Assembly: GCA_001972305.1 (NCBI GenBank)
Contig: BDDD01000174.1
Location: 492,331 to 556,330, forward strand
Direction of reading: 5' to 3'
Origin: Cephalotus follicularis
Lineage: Eukaryota; Streptophyta; Magnoliopsida; Oxalidales; Cephalotaceae
DNA length: 64,000 nucleotides
Part shown: positions 1 through 11,994 of the stretch, in pieces
How the letters are laid out: every line of letters begins with the position of its first letter
How positions within the stretch are numbered: the stretch's first letter is position 1
Program-made: the position numbers and the translations under genes
Notes under the pieces: generated by a model
Database searches by the model: none
What the model saw: the letters and a program-made list of their open reading frames with translations, nothing else
Told to the model about the DNA's origin: nothing

Positions 1-1211
1 GCAATACATGAAAATACGACGCTTCAAACAAAGACAAGGAAACTTAACTCAAACAGAGCAACATCTCATGCACACACAACTTTTACCAAATATACACAAG
101 CTCAACAAAATGGACGTAGCTGAACTTTTCAAACAAACGCACACCTCAAAAAAGATACAATTGTTATGATTCTGACAACCAATGACTCTCTCAAACATCT
201 GATCAAAGTATTTCAAGCGACATATAAAAAGAACAAATCCTTCAGATCAGCTACAATGAAAAGAAGTCAACCTTGTCTATCACTGAATTATCTGGGAAAC
301 ATAATGTGTTAGAAAAAGAACACTTTTTAGGGCACGTGTGACGGAAGTGTAAATGCCTATGAAACACCATCAACTCTCTTAGACATTGGCTAGTTTACAG
401 ATCTCCAATAGTTACTTTTCACAAGGGTCTATATATATGCATCAATATTACCTCGACAACAATAACAATGTACGTAACAACCAACGAAAACAACAAGCAG
501 CAAACATCTTTCAAATCTAACTTAATCAACTTAAAATTTCATCCTTCATCAGCTACAACGACAATAACAACGTAGTTCCATCTTCAACAATAGAATAGAA
601 AGCTAGAAACTCACTATAGGGAAACATCATCAGTATACCTTTGATACCTCCGTATACCTGATCTTTTTAATTCAAACCAACTACTTGTAAATCACACTTG
701 AGTCAAGTCTGATCTAACTGAGTTGTCCGAGGGACAAAATTTGTTTAAGAGTTAGCAAAAACTCTATATTTATTGTGAGGCATCTTGAAGTTGGACTATT
801 CAATCACTTGGAAAGTCTACAGGTTTCTATAGCGTCGACTTGCAGTGAATTCATTGAGGTCACTTAAAACCTGGGAATTCAACGGTATTAAATGGGTAAG
901 AGTTTACAGAAAGTTCTAGTTCAACTCTTGTGGTAGGTTCTACTAAGGAAGAAGTGGACGTAGGCACATTTGGCTAAACCACTGTAAACCGTTGTGCACA
1001 CTCTATCTTATTCCTTTACTTTTGTGTAATTTTTACCTTTAATTTTCTATGCTAACCTCATTGTTGTTATACATTATTTTTACTCATTGAATCAGTTCAC
1101 TAATATCTTCATCCCACAAGAAGAAAGTTCTTAAATCCTAAATTTGTAGGAAAATCAATTCTCTACCACCCCCATCGCTTTTCCCCTCTTGATTTGTCTT
1201 TATACTAAACA
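1..1211 (+). repeat. Sirevirus LTR, 3' portion
   Basis: The segment upstream of the primer-binding site. Its 3' third is alignable by eye with the LTRs at 32877-34200 and 44465-45778, for example the shared block AGTGGACGTAGGC near 955 followed by a GCYRAACCAC block. A TATA-like TATATATATGC lies near 430. The 3' end is placed at CA-1211 by analogy with the younger copies. The left end was not found and may lie outside the window. Confidence 0.6.
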
Positions 1212-1213
1212 AT

Positions 1214-1224
1214 TGGTATCAAAG
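1214..1224 (+). promoter_or_regulatory. Primer-binding site (initiator Met-tRNA type)
   Basis: TGGTATCAAAG directly after the LTR end differs by one base from the start of the usual plant initiator Met-tRNA complement, TGGTATCAGAG. The Sirevirus at 32877 has TGGTATCAGAG in the same place. Confidence 0.7.
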
Positions 1225-1268
1225 TCGGGTCCTGTACTTTCAAACTTAACAGTCAAGAGAAGATCACG

Positions 1269-2530
1269 ATGGCAACAAGCAGTAGCTCAATCTGCGAAGG
1301 ACAAGTAACTGACATACCCCAATGTTCAACATATCAAATTACAACTACTAGAAAACCAAAATGCAAATATTCATCCATTCACAAGACTATGAGCTATGGG
1401 AGATCGTTATCACTGGACCATAACGATAATAATTGAAGCAGAGAAAATACCTGAAACAATAGTTGAGATGACCGAGCACGATGAATGAAGACTGCAACTC
1501 AATTCCAAATCTATGCATACACTCTACTGTGCAGTAGACGTGAAAGAGTTTAACAGAGTGTCCACTTGCAAAATCGCCAAGGAAATCTAGGATAGATCAA
1601 AGGTAACCCACAATGTAACAAATCAAATCAAGTTATCTTGGATCAACATGCTAGTTCACTCATACGAGCTTTTCAAAATGCAGTAGAATGAAGCCATCTC
1701 ATCCATGTTCTCACAATTCACTGACATCATCAACAGACTCAACAAGCTCGGTAAAACATATTCCAATGAAGATGCCATTATCAATATTTTGTTTGCCCAA
1801 AACTTGGCAACCCAAAGTTGCAGCCATTGAAGAAGCTCACAAAAGCTTCAAAAACATGACACTAGAAGACATTCTTGGCTCTCTCATGATACATGAGATC
1901 AACGTGAATAAGTTCAATGAGAAGGAAGATGAGACAAGAGGAACAAAAATCATTGCATTCAAATCATCCACAAAAAAGAAGAACAAAGAAGATGAAGACA
2001 AAGATGACGAAAAATGGCCCTCATTGCCAAATGATTAAAAAAATTCATCAATGACAAACAAAAATACGGAGGAAAGAAGATCAATAGAAAAGGAGACAAC
2101 ATGGAAGAAGCATGATGAAGAGATCAACCAAAAGAAGAACAATCGAGAAAAATGATATGCTTTGAGTGCGAAAAGCTGGGACATATAAGATCATAACGCC
2201 CTAAGCTAAGAAAGAAACATAAGGAAATGTCCAAGGAAAAGAAGGTTGATTGCAAAATGGAGCGACTCAGATGAGGCTAACTCCAAATCAGATGCAAGCG
2301 AAATCAAAAGCATTACTTGATGGCTTTAAAAGTTCACACAACCATTCTAATGATTATTTTTTTTATTACCTTAAAGAAGAATTTAATGAGCTAATGGAAG
2401 AACTTAATTCTCAAATCTCTAAAACCTTTGTTTTCAAGAAGACAATTTTAGTCTTAGAAAATGTCAACACTCTTATGTCACAAAACCTCAACCTTGTTAA
2501 GGTAGAGAATCAAACTCTCTACCCTTAAAC
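1269..2530 (+). pseudogene. Sirevirus gag fossil
   Basis: Begins with ATG after a short leader. The core resembles UBN2-type Copia gag; recognisable islands are the WQPKVAAIEEA / LEDILGSLMIHE stretch (about 1800-1900), a lysine-rich linker, a CCHC knuckle CFECEKLGHI (from 2158), and a helical tail to 2528. Capsid/nucleocapsid role by family. Broken in several places. Confidence 0.7.
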
Positions 2531-3372
2531 CAACTTAAGCCAAGCTCTCATCTTCGAAAACCTCATGTTGAAAAATAATTATCTAATCTTAGAAAAACTT
2601 TCTGAAAATTTGATGGAAGATAGCACAAACTTCTTGGTTTCCAAAAATACATAGTTGGTATAGTAGGTCTTGACTTCGATCCATACTAAAAGGAAAACTC
2701 TTTGTAAATTCTTTTGTAAAAGAAAAATCCCATAGTCAACCAAAAACATAGTCACCTCATAACACAAACCAAAATAGACAATCTCACTCTCATAAAACCT
2801 CTCAACATCCTATAGACTACACACCAACTTACGATTACAATGTTTCATATTTATATTCAAATCACTGTACAACATGGAAAGCCTCTGATATGGAGTCTTT
2901 GAGCACTAACCTCAAAGGAACCAACAAGTCTTAGGTACCTAAAATTGTACTATAATTTTACTTCCTGCATGTGCGCCCTTCTAAGGAGTCAAACAAGGAA
3001 CCCTAGTATTTAGACAGTGGATGCTTTAAACCCATGACTGATAATAGAGCACATTTCAAGAGCCTGACACAAATTTATAAAGGAACAATCACCTTTGGAG
3101 GCAATAAAAAGGAAAAAAAATCAAATGAGTTAGAACTATAGGTGATACTTCTTCATCTATTGATAATGTATACATTGTCAAAAGACTTAAACATTATCTA
3201 TTGAGTATAAGTATAACGCCCGGAATTTTCATTTAATGTATTAATGTAAATTCCCTTGTAATTTCATGATGAATTAATGAGAATTATGGATTTCTAACTT
3301 GTTGTATTGAATTTCAAAATGGTGTTAAAGAAATGGGGTTGAGTTGGAAAATAAGGGAAAAGAGACGCTTGT

Positions 3373-4695
3373 GCGTCGACGCCAAGAGGTAGCGTCGACG
3401 CCAAGGGGCAATGTGACGCTTAAGGCTCCTTGCCTTAAGGGGTCAACTCCAAGAGATGGCGTCAATGCCATCGATTGGAAGAATAAGAAGGTAGGCATTA
3501 ACGCGGTTCGTGGAGCCTGTTAGTGCCAGAGGAAGGAGTCAACGTGTCGACGAGTATCGTAGACGTTGATGCCAAAGTCTGTCGGTGGCGTAAGACAAGA
3601 CACTGACATAAGACGCATGAAGGACATGGGAAAGACACTTTAACTCTTCCCAATGCTCTGTGACGATAGAAAGAGAGATGGAAGTGATTGAGGGCTGTCA
3701 TGTCGGTAGAATGAGGAAGGAGAGAGAGAGAGAGAGAGACACATGGTGCCTAGCATGCGGGTGAGGAAGAGAAGGATAGGAAATCTCCATAAAAACACAC
3801 ACCTCTCACCTTCGCCTTCTTCTTCCTACGCTATGAAAGAAGTAGAGAAACTGTGAGAAACAGGAGAGAAAAGGGAGAGTGAGAGAGTGTGTCTCCATTG
3901 TTGGACCTGGAAGCTTGGAGGCTCGAACCAAGAATGGAGCCGAACTTGACCTTGGAGCTGTTCCACCGAACCTGGGAGCTTGGAAGCTATTGGTCAGTAA
4001 AGCTCGAAGGGGTGGACTTCGATTCCTAACTTGGAATCAGAGGTAGGGATTACATAACTGTATTTTTGAGTTCAATTATAATAAGAGTTGATTGATGAAA
4101 GCATGAAGGATGGCTTGTGGTTTGTCTTGAATGATAACCTGTTATATTGTTTTGGGTGAATATGAACTGAATAATACATGTGTTGTTGTTTGGAACCATT
4201 GCTTGAGACATGGTTATGGTTGCAATGAAGGAGACGTTGTTCCAGTCTCACAGACGTCGACGCCATGGGTGCACGTTGACGCCATGACCTGTCATATGAG
4301 GAAAGGAACGCACGACACCTTGGCCCTTAAGGTTCCTTACCTTAAGGCGTCGACGCCAAACAATCACGTTAACGCCTAAGTGTCTGCTAGATGCTATGCA
4401 CTATTAATGTTGACTCCTAGCGCGAATGTTGGCGCATGAGTAGGTTTCCATGCACGTTGACACATAGGGGGTATAAGTTGATGCCTAAAGGAGCTGTTGC
4501 ACGTACCGACGCTTAGAGTGCGTGTTGGCGCTTAGGTGGGTTGCCATACAGGTTGACGTCCAGGATAGGCGTTAACGCTTAAGAGAACTACTTACACGTT
4601 GACGCGTACGAGGTATACGTTGATGCCAAAAGAGACTGAATTCATTTGGAACACAGGATGTGTACACGTTGACGCCTAGTGTTAGGTGTTGACGC
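3373..4695 (+). repeat. Dispersed GCGTCGACGCC motif array in LTR
   Basis: About 20 copies of a 10-12 bp word with core GTCGAC, in two clusters (3373-3575 and 4250-4695). Clear copies lie near 3373, 3394, 4254 and 4347. Many others are GTTGACGCC, GTCAATGCC or GTTAACGCC, which are C-to-T and G-to-A variants expected from decay of methylated CpG. Spacing is irregular, so this is not a tandem satellite. Confidence 0.8.
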
Positions 4696-5387
4696 CAAAA
4701 GGGTCTGTTTTCATTTTGAGCATATGGTTGCTTGCATATGGCTATGAATTGTTGCATATTTGAGTAAATATGTATGACAAGTACTTTATGGGATATAAAT
4801 TACTTGAAAAGGATTTATTTTATATATATTCAACAAATATATATAAATGCATTTGAACCGTTATTACATATAGCAACTTGAAATGGATTTTGGATTATAC
4901 ATTTTGAACAAATGTGGTGTTTCAAGCGTTATTACATATAATTACTTGAAACAGATTTTGGATTACATTTTGAATAAAGGTGGTATTTCGAGCGTTATTA
5001 CATATAGCTACTTGAAATGTATTCTGTTTTATTCCAAGCGTCATTACGTATAACTACTTGAAAATGTATTTCTAGATTAACCCCAGTACCACGAGACGGT
5101 TTACCCAACAGATTTCCTATCTCGAGGCCGGGCTGGCTTGTTGGTTATGGGATGCGGTTCCTAGCCCTGGACAGTCAGCCCTCGTGCCCTCCTCGCCTCG
5201 GCCGGTTAGCATATGGTTTTGTGGCATGGTTGTTTGCCGATTGTTAGATACATATATATATGTATATGTATATTCATGTATGCGTCATGGATGCATTCAT
5301 TTCATGACATATGTTATCGCTGTCCCCATGGTAATTTTATGTTTTCTCTACTTAGCCAGTGGATTCGGCTAACCTTATCAATTTCAG
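4043..5387 (+). other. Intron-like segment inside the LTR
   Basis: Bounded by AG|GTAGGG at 4043 and TTTCAG at 5387. A plant branch-point-like CTAAC sits about 15 nt before the CAG. The same boundaries recur in other LTRs here. Splicing is inferred from sequence only. Confidence 0.4.
5352..5387 (+). promoter_or_regulatory. Hairpin with branch-point-like CTAAC and acceptor-like CAG
   Basis: TTAGCC (5352-5357) pairs with GGCTAA (5367-5372) over a 9-nt loop. CTAAC overlaps the 3' arm. A pyrimidine-rich stretch leads to CAG at 5385-5387, 373 nt before the LTR end. One of eight such sites in the window. Confidence 0.55.
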
Positions 5388-5764
5388 ATTGATGTAGTGG
5401 ACTTGACGCCGTTTAAGCAGGGTGGGGAAGCGACGCAGAGTTGGACTTGCACTTATTTTGTCAAAAGAACTGTTGTAATATATGGATTACTGTATTGGAC
5501 TTATTAACTGATGGTTGTTGTGCTGGATATTGATCACGCTCCGTTGTGGGCAATTGACAATGTGATTATTATATTATTGTTAAATGTTGGTATCACGTAG
5601 TATGGGATACGTGATACGTGTTTAGATTTGGCTTATTATTAAATTCTCTCACACTGTTTATATGTCTGGGAAGTTTTAAATTTTTCCCGTAATTTGCATA
5701 AGCAGGATATTATGTTAAATTGCCATGATATAAATGTTGTTGTTGAAACAGGGTGTGACAACAG

Positions 5765-5776
5765 TGTTATCAGAGC
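5765..5776 (+). promoter_or_regulatory. Primer-binding site
   Basis: TGTTATCAGAGC lies 4 nt after the LTR end and differs by one base from the initiator Met-tRNA complement TGGTATCAGAGC. Confidence 0.75.
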
Positions 5777-5870
5777 ATATATGATATTATATGCTTAGCT
5801 TGGATAAGTTTCTTGGCAATTAATAATTATTCCTTGAGATGACTAATTACGTCTTCCTTATAGGGAGCGA

Positions 5871-5986
5871 AATGGACGGGAGGAGACGCGAAAGGCGTAG
5901 AACTGTTAATGAGGATGCTTCTCAAGAAGCAAACGTCTGCGGAGAGTCGTTAGGTAATGTTCCCCAGGAAGGAAATGTTGGTAGAG
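5871..5986 (+). pseudogene. Chromovirus gag, N-terminal piece
   Basis: ATG about 110 nt after the LTR opens an arginine-rich start (MDGRRRERRRTVNEDASQE). The piece is cut by the solo LTR inserted at 5987; gag resumes at 9875 beyond the TAGAG duplication. Start chosen because it is the first ATG after the primer-binding site in a frame with gag-like basic composition. Confidence 0.6.
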
Positions 5987-6358
5987 TGTAACACCCCGCG
6001 CCCGCAGGGCGGACACGTGGCATTACTCTCAATCCAATACACAATACAATGGTCGGGACTAGCAATATAAAAATGCGGAAAACTTAAAACTTTGCAATAC
6101 ATAACACTTGCGGAAGATACAATACCAATCCATCCATACAGTACAATGTAAATCTTCTACAATACTAGTCTTTTACAATACATTATCAATCCTTCAATAC
6201 AGCATTACAATACAGTACATACCAAACTTCGCTACAATCTCATAACCAGTCCGGCGGTACCCAAGCAGTCATGCGATCAATCGAGTCTTCAATCCTTCTG
6301 TCTGCTGCCACCTGCTGCCCTACCTATGCCGCACACAAAGGTACAACATAGCTCCACC

Positions 6359-6388
6359 CTGAAGGATGGGGTTAGCCGCACTGGCTAA
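6359..6388 (-). promoter_or_regulatory. LTR hairpin plus acceptor-like CAG
   Basis: Minus strand TTAGCC-AGTGC-GGCTAA (6388-6372), then CCCCATCCTTCAG ending at 6359, 372 nt from the LTR 3' end. A donor-like AAG|GTGAGTC on the same strand lies near 8510. Confidence 0.5.
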
Positions 6389-7379
6389 GCAGAAACCCCA
6401 TGCAGCATGTATGCATGTACAATGTGCAATATCGGTGACAATCAATACAATATCAATGTGCGGTGTACAATATCAGTGCATGACATGGTAAATGTACATG
6501 TACAATTGGCGATCAGACTACCCGTATGATAGTGGCCCATAACAGAGCATATGGATAGGATCTATAACAAATAATCAATCAATGGCAGACACTCAATGGT
6601 GGTGTATGAAATACCCAATCAATCAATCAATATCCTATAGAGCGTTCGACCGATGTCAATTCAGTGTAAATCAATTAGCAGTGATCAATCCCACAGAAGG
6701 TAGTCCTTCAAAAAGGGTGGGAGATCTACCTACGGTTCTCAGACTGATCAGGTTTGGAACACATAGATCTTCCAGCCTATGGATGGGCCAATACAATCTC
6801 GATGAGCTACAACTGAGGGAGCTACTGATGCCGTTAGGGAGCTACGACCCTCAACGAATGTCAATCGTCAATCAATCGTGCTCGTCAGCATATGCTCGTC
6901 AGCAAGACAATACAATACAAGAAATGATCGACGGAATAGGTGGACAAAGTCGACCTAACATGCCGACGTAAATCACAAGGTCGCTCTATAGGATCCATAC
7001 AATACAATCAATCAATAAAGTCAATATAATCTTAAGTAAAGTCAATAAGTGGTGGTGTCCAATGGAGAAATGGGAACGTGCGTCCATCGTACCGACTTAG
7101 ACTCACAACGACACTCATGGCACAAGCAATCAATCAATGAATCAATACAACGTCAAAGCAAAGCCGATAAGTGGTGGTGCCTAATGGAGGGATGGGAACG
7201 TGCGTCCATTTTACCGACTTAGACTCACAGCAACACTCATGACTCAAGCAATCGATCGGTCAGTGCAATCATTAAAACTGTTTTCAAACACTTGAACACC
7301 TCAAGTGAGGCTCTGGTCAAGTGGCGATGTGAAAAGAAGTGGAAAACTAGCTTTAAAACAGTGAAAAACTCTTTTCAGT

Positions 7380-8172
7380 ACATTAGACGTCGATGTCTTT
7401 GGTGAAAGGCATCGACTCCTCTTTAAAACGGTGGAAAGACGTTGATGTCTTTCCCTATTTATGTAGAGAACTGGCCAAAGACATCGACGTCCTTGGAGAA
7501 AGGCGTCGACGCTTTTCAATAAAAATAGCCTGAGAATGCGTATCGATGTTCGGCATCGATGTCTTTCCAGGGGAGAGACATCTCGAGGCAAAGACATCGA
7601 CGTCTTTGAAAGACGTCGATGTCTTTGCTGCAGAACCAAGGATATAGCACTCAGATGAAAAATACATCGACGTCTTTGGGCTAAGGGTCGATGTCTTTCC
7701 CGGGCAGAGTCGATTTTTAGGTAGAAAATGGGGCCAATCTCAAGCCAATTTGCACACTTTTGGGTAGTATTCTTGCACTTTGGTCATTTAGCACTTGTAC
7801 CTGAAAATCAATATAACACAACCAAAGTAGTCTATTCCAAGCATAAAAATATCAAAAATAACGCATTAAGAACAACACATTTTTATGCTAAACACTGGCA
7901 ACGCCTCTTCTGCATGGCCAACATGTTTATGGACACCTGCCAAAGTCCCCATCACTTTAACTCTACCATTTCCCTCCAACTGACACCTATTTTGTGCCAG
8001 AACACGACTAAAGCGTCGCCGGTTACCTTTAAGCATCGGCGCTTAATGCGCCCTTAGGTGTCGATGCGAGGCGTTTAAAGGTCGACGGTTGGCGCCCAAA
8101 CTCAGCCCTCAACTATGCGTTTTTACCCATGCCAGATCTTAAAGCGCCGACGGTGTTACTTGGGCGTCGACG
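7380..8172. repeat. Motif arrays: GACATCGACGTCTTT type and GCGTCGACGG type
   Basis: 7380-7710 holds about ten copies of ACGTCGATGTCTTT / GACATCGACGTC. 8010-8172 holds a different flavour (GCGTCGCCGG, GGTCGACGG, GCGTCGACGG). The first lies in the embedded Athila-like fragment, the second in the host LTR. The boundary between them is the TGTTTAGC start at 7894. Confidence 0.7.
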
Positions 8173-8289
8173 GTTTAATAACAAAATCCAATTCTTTAAT
8201 TTTCCACTTAATAATTCTATTCCAACTTCATTCATTTAAAAAGTAATCCCACATAACATCTCAAAAGGTATATTTTATTCATTGTCGGA

Positions 8290-9560
8290 TACAAAATACA
8301 TGAATTAAAATGACGGTTATAACATCAACGTCTGAAACTTGTGCCTGGGACACTGGGTTCCCTGCCATATTGCCGAGGAGGAGGTTGCCTTTGATACGGC
8401 CGAAGAGGAGGTGCTAGACACAGGGGCCTTAAAGGACGTCCTCGGCCAGGTAAGCACTCCTTGGCTCTAGCGTCAGGTGAGGGTCTTCTCGCTTGCTTCT
8501 CTGACTCACCTTACTAAGCCTCTTCTTATTCATGTCTATGTGAACTCCAAAAAACCCTCTGGACACATGGCTTCATCCGAGGAGGACACGTGTCCTTCTT
8601 AGTATAAGCATATTTTCCCCATATCTGATAGTGTACTTCTGGATCAAATTACTTTCATAAATAACATCATTGCTTAATGTACGTGGGATCACTAAGAGGT
8701 TGAATATATTACGTCTTAATTAACAAAAATTACATAGTTTCGTCCGAAAAACTTCTGTTAGCTTTTTTTTTCATCTCTCTCTTTTTTCCCCTTACAGTTA
8801 TTTCCATTAGCTAATTGATACTTATGGTTATTTCTCTACAGACCTTGATAAGCAATGAGCCTCAAATTATTAGAGAGTTGAAACTTTTTATAGTACACAT
8901 GTTCTCATTTTTTTGTAGAAATGATACATCATACTGTTGCAAATGGTAAACTTTTCTGTTTTCAAGGCATGACCTAAGCTATTTTGTAGGTGTTGGCTTA
9001 GCTACTTCACTTCTCATTTCCTTTTTTAGGCCTTAAATAGGCAGCAGTATGTGAGATACAGCAAAGCAATGCCCCTAGAAATAGCATAATTAGGCAATCA
9101 AAATTTGTATGCTTAGTTGGGATGAAGGTTTTGGAGTCTGCTTTGAGTAAGTGGAGGATATATTTCAACTCCCTGTGCTTATAGATAGGTAGAACTAGAA
9201 GTAGTTTGCATGATTGGTTTGGGTTGCTCACATGAGTATATTGGCTATTCAACCTTCTGTGCTTGGAAATTTGACATCAAATTCTTTATAAATCTTTGAC
9301 TGCTTGAACTAGATATGTTGACATTGCAGTTATGGAAAGCTACCATTTGATGCCTTTTCATTCCTCAGATTCTATAAAACCCAAAAGCATCATGCATAAA
9401 GTTTAATCACTTAGAATAACATCTATTCTAGCTTTTGCTAAGCTACGACAAAGGACTTGTATATATTATGAGGCATTTCTATAGGAATATCATGTGTCAA
9501 CACTGACACTTGTGTTGCTTAAGTTTGAATTCATGTGGACGTACCTCTTTAGGGAGGCAA
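8290..9560. other. AT-rich stretch without recognised content
   Basis: Lies within the 5987-9869 insertion. 8350-8620 is G+C-richer, with CCGAGGAGG words and donor-like GGTAAG/GGTGAG sites. 8640-9560 is AT-rich with no convincing coding signal or LTR motif. A short island near 8915-8950 is bordered by a TTTTTTTGTAG and a GTAAAC, which could be a captured exon fragment. Nothing firmer can be said. Confidence 0.3.
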
Positions 9561-9613
9561 TGTGTCAAAAAGTGTAAGTTGCTTATGTGGCTGTAAAAAG
9601 GAAAAAAAAGAGG

Positions 9614-9656
9614 AAGAGAGAGAGAGAGAGAGAAATAGAAAGAGAGAGAGAGAGAG
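9614..9656. repeat. (GA)n microsatellite
   Basis: Interrupted GAGAGA run. Confidence 0.9.
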
Positions 9657-9874
9657 AATGAGAAATGTGAGAGTAAGGAGAGAAAGAATTGACTTATATA
9701 GTCAATTCGATCAACTCTTTGAAACTCGGCCCAAAATCCTGACTATACATGCATGTGATCAACACAATATCAATAGGTATAAGAATACCTCGATTCAATA
9801 TGGTTCAGTACGGTCCAATACGGTACGATGTATGCATGAACAGTACAAAAGGGAATTCAGGTTGTCACATAGAG

Positions 9875-10567
9875 ATCCGATGGATCACATGGTAGACTAC
9901 TTCCAGTAGTTGATAGCTGCCAATGCAGCTAACTTGGAGGAGATGAGGCAGTTGTATGCCCAAGCACAGCCTCAGCGCACGGCTCCAGGCTGTGGTGCGT
10001 ATAATGATGGTAACCAGTTCGGGAGGAACCTTGAGAGGTTCATGAGGCAAAATCCTCCTAGTTTCAGAGGAGAGCTAGATGCTACTATTGCAGAGAGATG
10101 GCTGCAAGACTTAGAAAAGATCTTTGATGTCATGGATTGTACCGATGACCAGAAGTTAAAATTTGCAGTGTACCGGTTATGGGGAGAGGCCACTCATTGG
10201 TGGGAGATGGTCAAAGCAAAGTGGGAGTCTGATAGACTTACTAGTACATGGGAGAGGTTCCAAGAGGAGTTTCTTGAGGCTTATGTGCCATGGATCGAGC
10301 GTGAGTGTAGAGAGACAAAGCTATTGGAGCTACGTCAAGCGGAGATGACAATGGCCGAATATCAGGCCAGATTCATGGAGTTGGCCAGACACTCAGCTTA
10401 TCTGGTGGCAGATGAAGAGAAAAAGATTTAGAGGATCGTAAGGGGCCTACGATCGGACCTGCAGGCGAGAGTTAGAGCCACGGAGTTGGGAACCTTTGTA
10501 TAGGTCGCCCAAAAGGCGAGACTATTGGAGGGCATACAGAATGAGGACCGTGTTGAGAGGGCCCATA
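9875..10567 (+). pseudogene. Chromovirus gag core (retrotransposon gag domain)
   Basis: Typical Ty3/gypsy capsid core: NPPSFRGE, WLQDLEKIFDVM, KLKFAVYRLWGEATHWWE, TWERFQEEFLEAYVP and EYQARFMELARHS run through 10040-10420 in the usual order, followed by a GLRSDLQARV-like helix up to 10560. Resumes the element after the TAGAG duplication and is cut by the Copia insertion at 10568. Broken. Confidence 0.85.
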
Positions 10568-11950
10568 TGTTAGATTAGGGTGTCCCTGCAAGCCACGAGA
10601 AGGCTGCAGACATATGTTGTTGACATATGACACACTCTTGAATCATAGATTCTTAGTTCCATTCATGTTTTATTGTGCATTTTAAATAAAAGATTGGCAT
10701 ATGGCTATATGTATTATCCCATACCGTCTTTACGGATCAGTTGATCACCATGTCAATAGAATACACATATTGCGCCCTGACCGTAAAGGGTTGGATCTCA
10801 TGCCTGAGAGGTGATGAGAATGAGATCCTTACTCCCTTGTGACAAAAGTTCCAAGTCATAGGTTCACTCTCTTAGGGAAATTGATGAACCGCAAAGACTT
10901 GTTGTGTTATGCTTGCTCCGAATGGTAAAGGAGGATGGATCATCTCATTGCCATTTGGGTTTTACCCTAAAACTGATACGGGGTGCGTGCAGAGGCACGA
11001 CACTAAACCGACCAACCATAGGTTATCTATTTGGAGAGTCAACACCTCTGTCAATAGAGTTCTTATTATCGCGGTAGTGCATAGTCAAAGTAGACTAGTA
11101 GATCATATGTGATTTACGTTGTATCGTTAGACCTGAGCGGCTGGCATACGTTGTGTAGTAACTGCTTGGCTTTGATTTCCGCCTTCCCCAGCACTATCCA
11201 CGTGCTGGCAAAAGGGTTGTCTTTGGGCCTTGTGGGAGCTGCATTGAGATGTGTGGGCGAGTGCGCAAGATAGGATCGTCACACCCGTGTTGAGGGTTAT
11301 AGGCTCTATAACATCTGTGACCGTTGAAGACTTAAAGTCCTGGCCAGGCACTGGGAGATTGGGAACAAGAGGTTTCCGGGGATATCTCCCATAGTCTGAG
11401 TGCATTCATAGAATTATAGTTATCATGGTTTTACCAAGGGGTGACATTTATCCAAACCCTAGCCCGCGGTCGGAGCCAAGATGATGAAGGATATGTGGCA
11501 CGCAAACCGATGACAATGATAAAGTACTGGGGAACCGGTTAATGAATGATAGACGTGGTACTCTTTTGTCCGCGGATCCGGGGGTGATTATAGATCACAC
11601 CGGGACCATTAGCTGATAGTCATACCAGAACTTCGGGATGTTCTGAGAAATTTATCATCGTATTGGAAATCCACCGGGTTTTCGGGTCCCGCTCGATTAT
11701 TGGAAAAGTGATCCATGCTGCACACATGCTCGCTTGGTGGTAAATATAGTTTTTAACTAGTATATATTATTTTGACATTAGTGGTTTGTTTTTCATTCCA
11801 CTAATAGTTATCTTGATATATATGAGATTTGTAGCCAGAGCATGATTTAATTTTATTAAATCAAAATTAAAGAGAGAGTCTTTAATTTACAGTTGGGAGA
11901 AACATTTTAATTTTGAAAGAGACTTTAAAATTATAAAGGAGAAAAGAAAT

Positions 11951-11994
<44 letters not shown>

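Larger units (their letters stand above)
1..3211 (+). mobile_element. Sirevirus-type Copia fossil, left part (outermost layer)
   Basis: Old, heavily broken Sirevirus (SIRE/Maximus-type Copia), read left to right. Visible parts in order: 3' portion of an LTR, primer-binding site, gag with a UBN2-like core, a CCHC knuckle (C-x2-C-x4-H, from 2158), a helical gag tail (2250-2528), and a protease-like LDSGC motif near 3010. Gag residues WQPKVAAIEEA and LEDILGSLM match the gag of the younger Sireviruses in this window (WMPKVTAIEEA, LEELLGSLM). It ends abruptly where the chromovirus LTR at 3212 begins, so it is the host of the rest of the window and its remainder should lie right of 64000. Many breaks. 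It should be the oldest layer, since everything else sits inside it. Confidence 0.75.
3212..5760 (+). repeat. 5' LTR of the + strand chromovirus
   Basis: About 2.55 kb. Starts TATAACGCCCGGAATTTTC (family start TGTAACGCC...) and ends GGGTGTGACA, directly followed by a Met-tRNA primer-binding site. Parts: a first cluster of GCGTCGACGCC words (3373-3575), a weak TATA-like CATAAAAA at 3788, a GA tract near 3720, a donor-like AG|GTAGGG at 4043, a second motif cluster (4250-4695), and a hairpin plus CAG (5352-5387). The same start, donor-site context (TCCTAACTTGGAAT upstream) and hairpin occur in the minus-strand LTR at 51798-54179, so the two are one family. Confidence 0.85.
5987..9869 (-). mobile_element. 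Solo LTR (gypsy type), minus strand, with embedded fragment
   Basis: On the + strand it starts TGTAACACCCCGCGCC and ends GTTGTCACA, flanked by perfect 5-bp duplications TAGAG (5982-5986 and 9870-9874). On the minus strand this is a TGTGACA...GTGTTACA LTR. The hairpin plus CAG lies 372 nt from its 3' end, as in the other LTRs. At 3.9 kb it is longer than its relatives. Part of the extra length is a second LTR-like fragment whose start TGTTTAGCATAAAAAT (minus strand, from 7894) matches the Athila-like LTR at 29568. The left limit of that fragment is not resolved. Confidence 0.75.

Noticed and set aside
5184-5372. 62-codon frame near the LTR hairpin
   Set aside because: Low-complexity, within LTR, and not shared by the homologous LTRs.
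7728-8057. 109-codon open frame across the embedded LTR start at 7894
   Set aside because: It spans the junction of two LTR sequences and matches non-coding LTR sequence at 29568.
9007-9252. 81-codon minus-strand open frame as a host gene
   Set aside because: No recognisable domain, AT-rich surroundings, length expected by chance.
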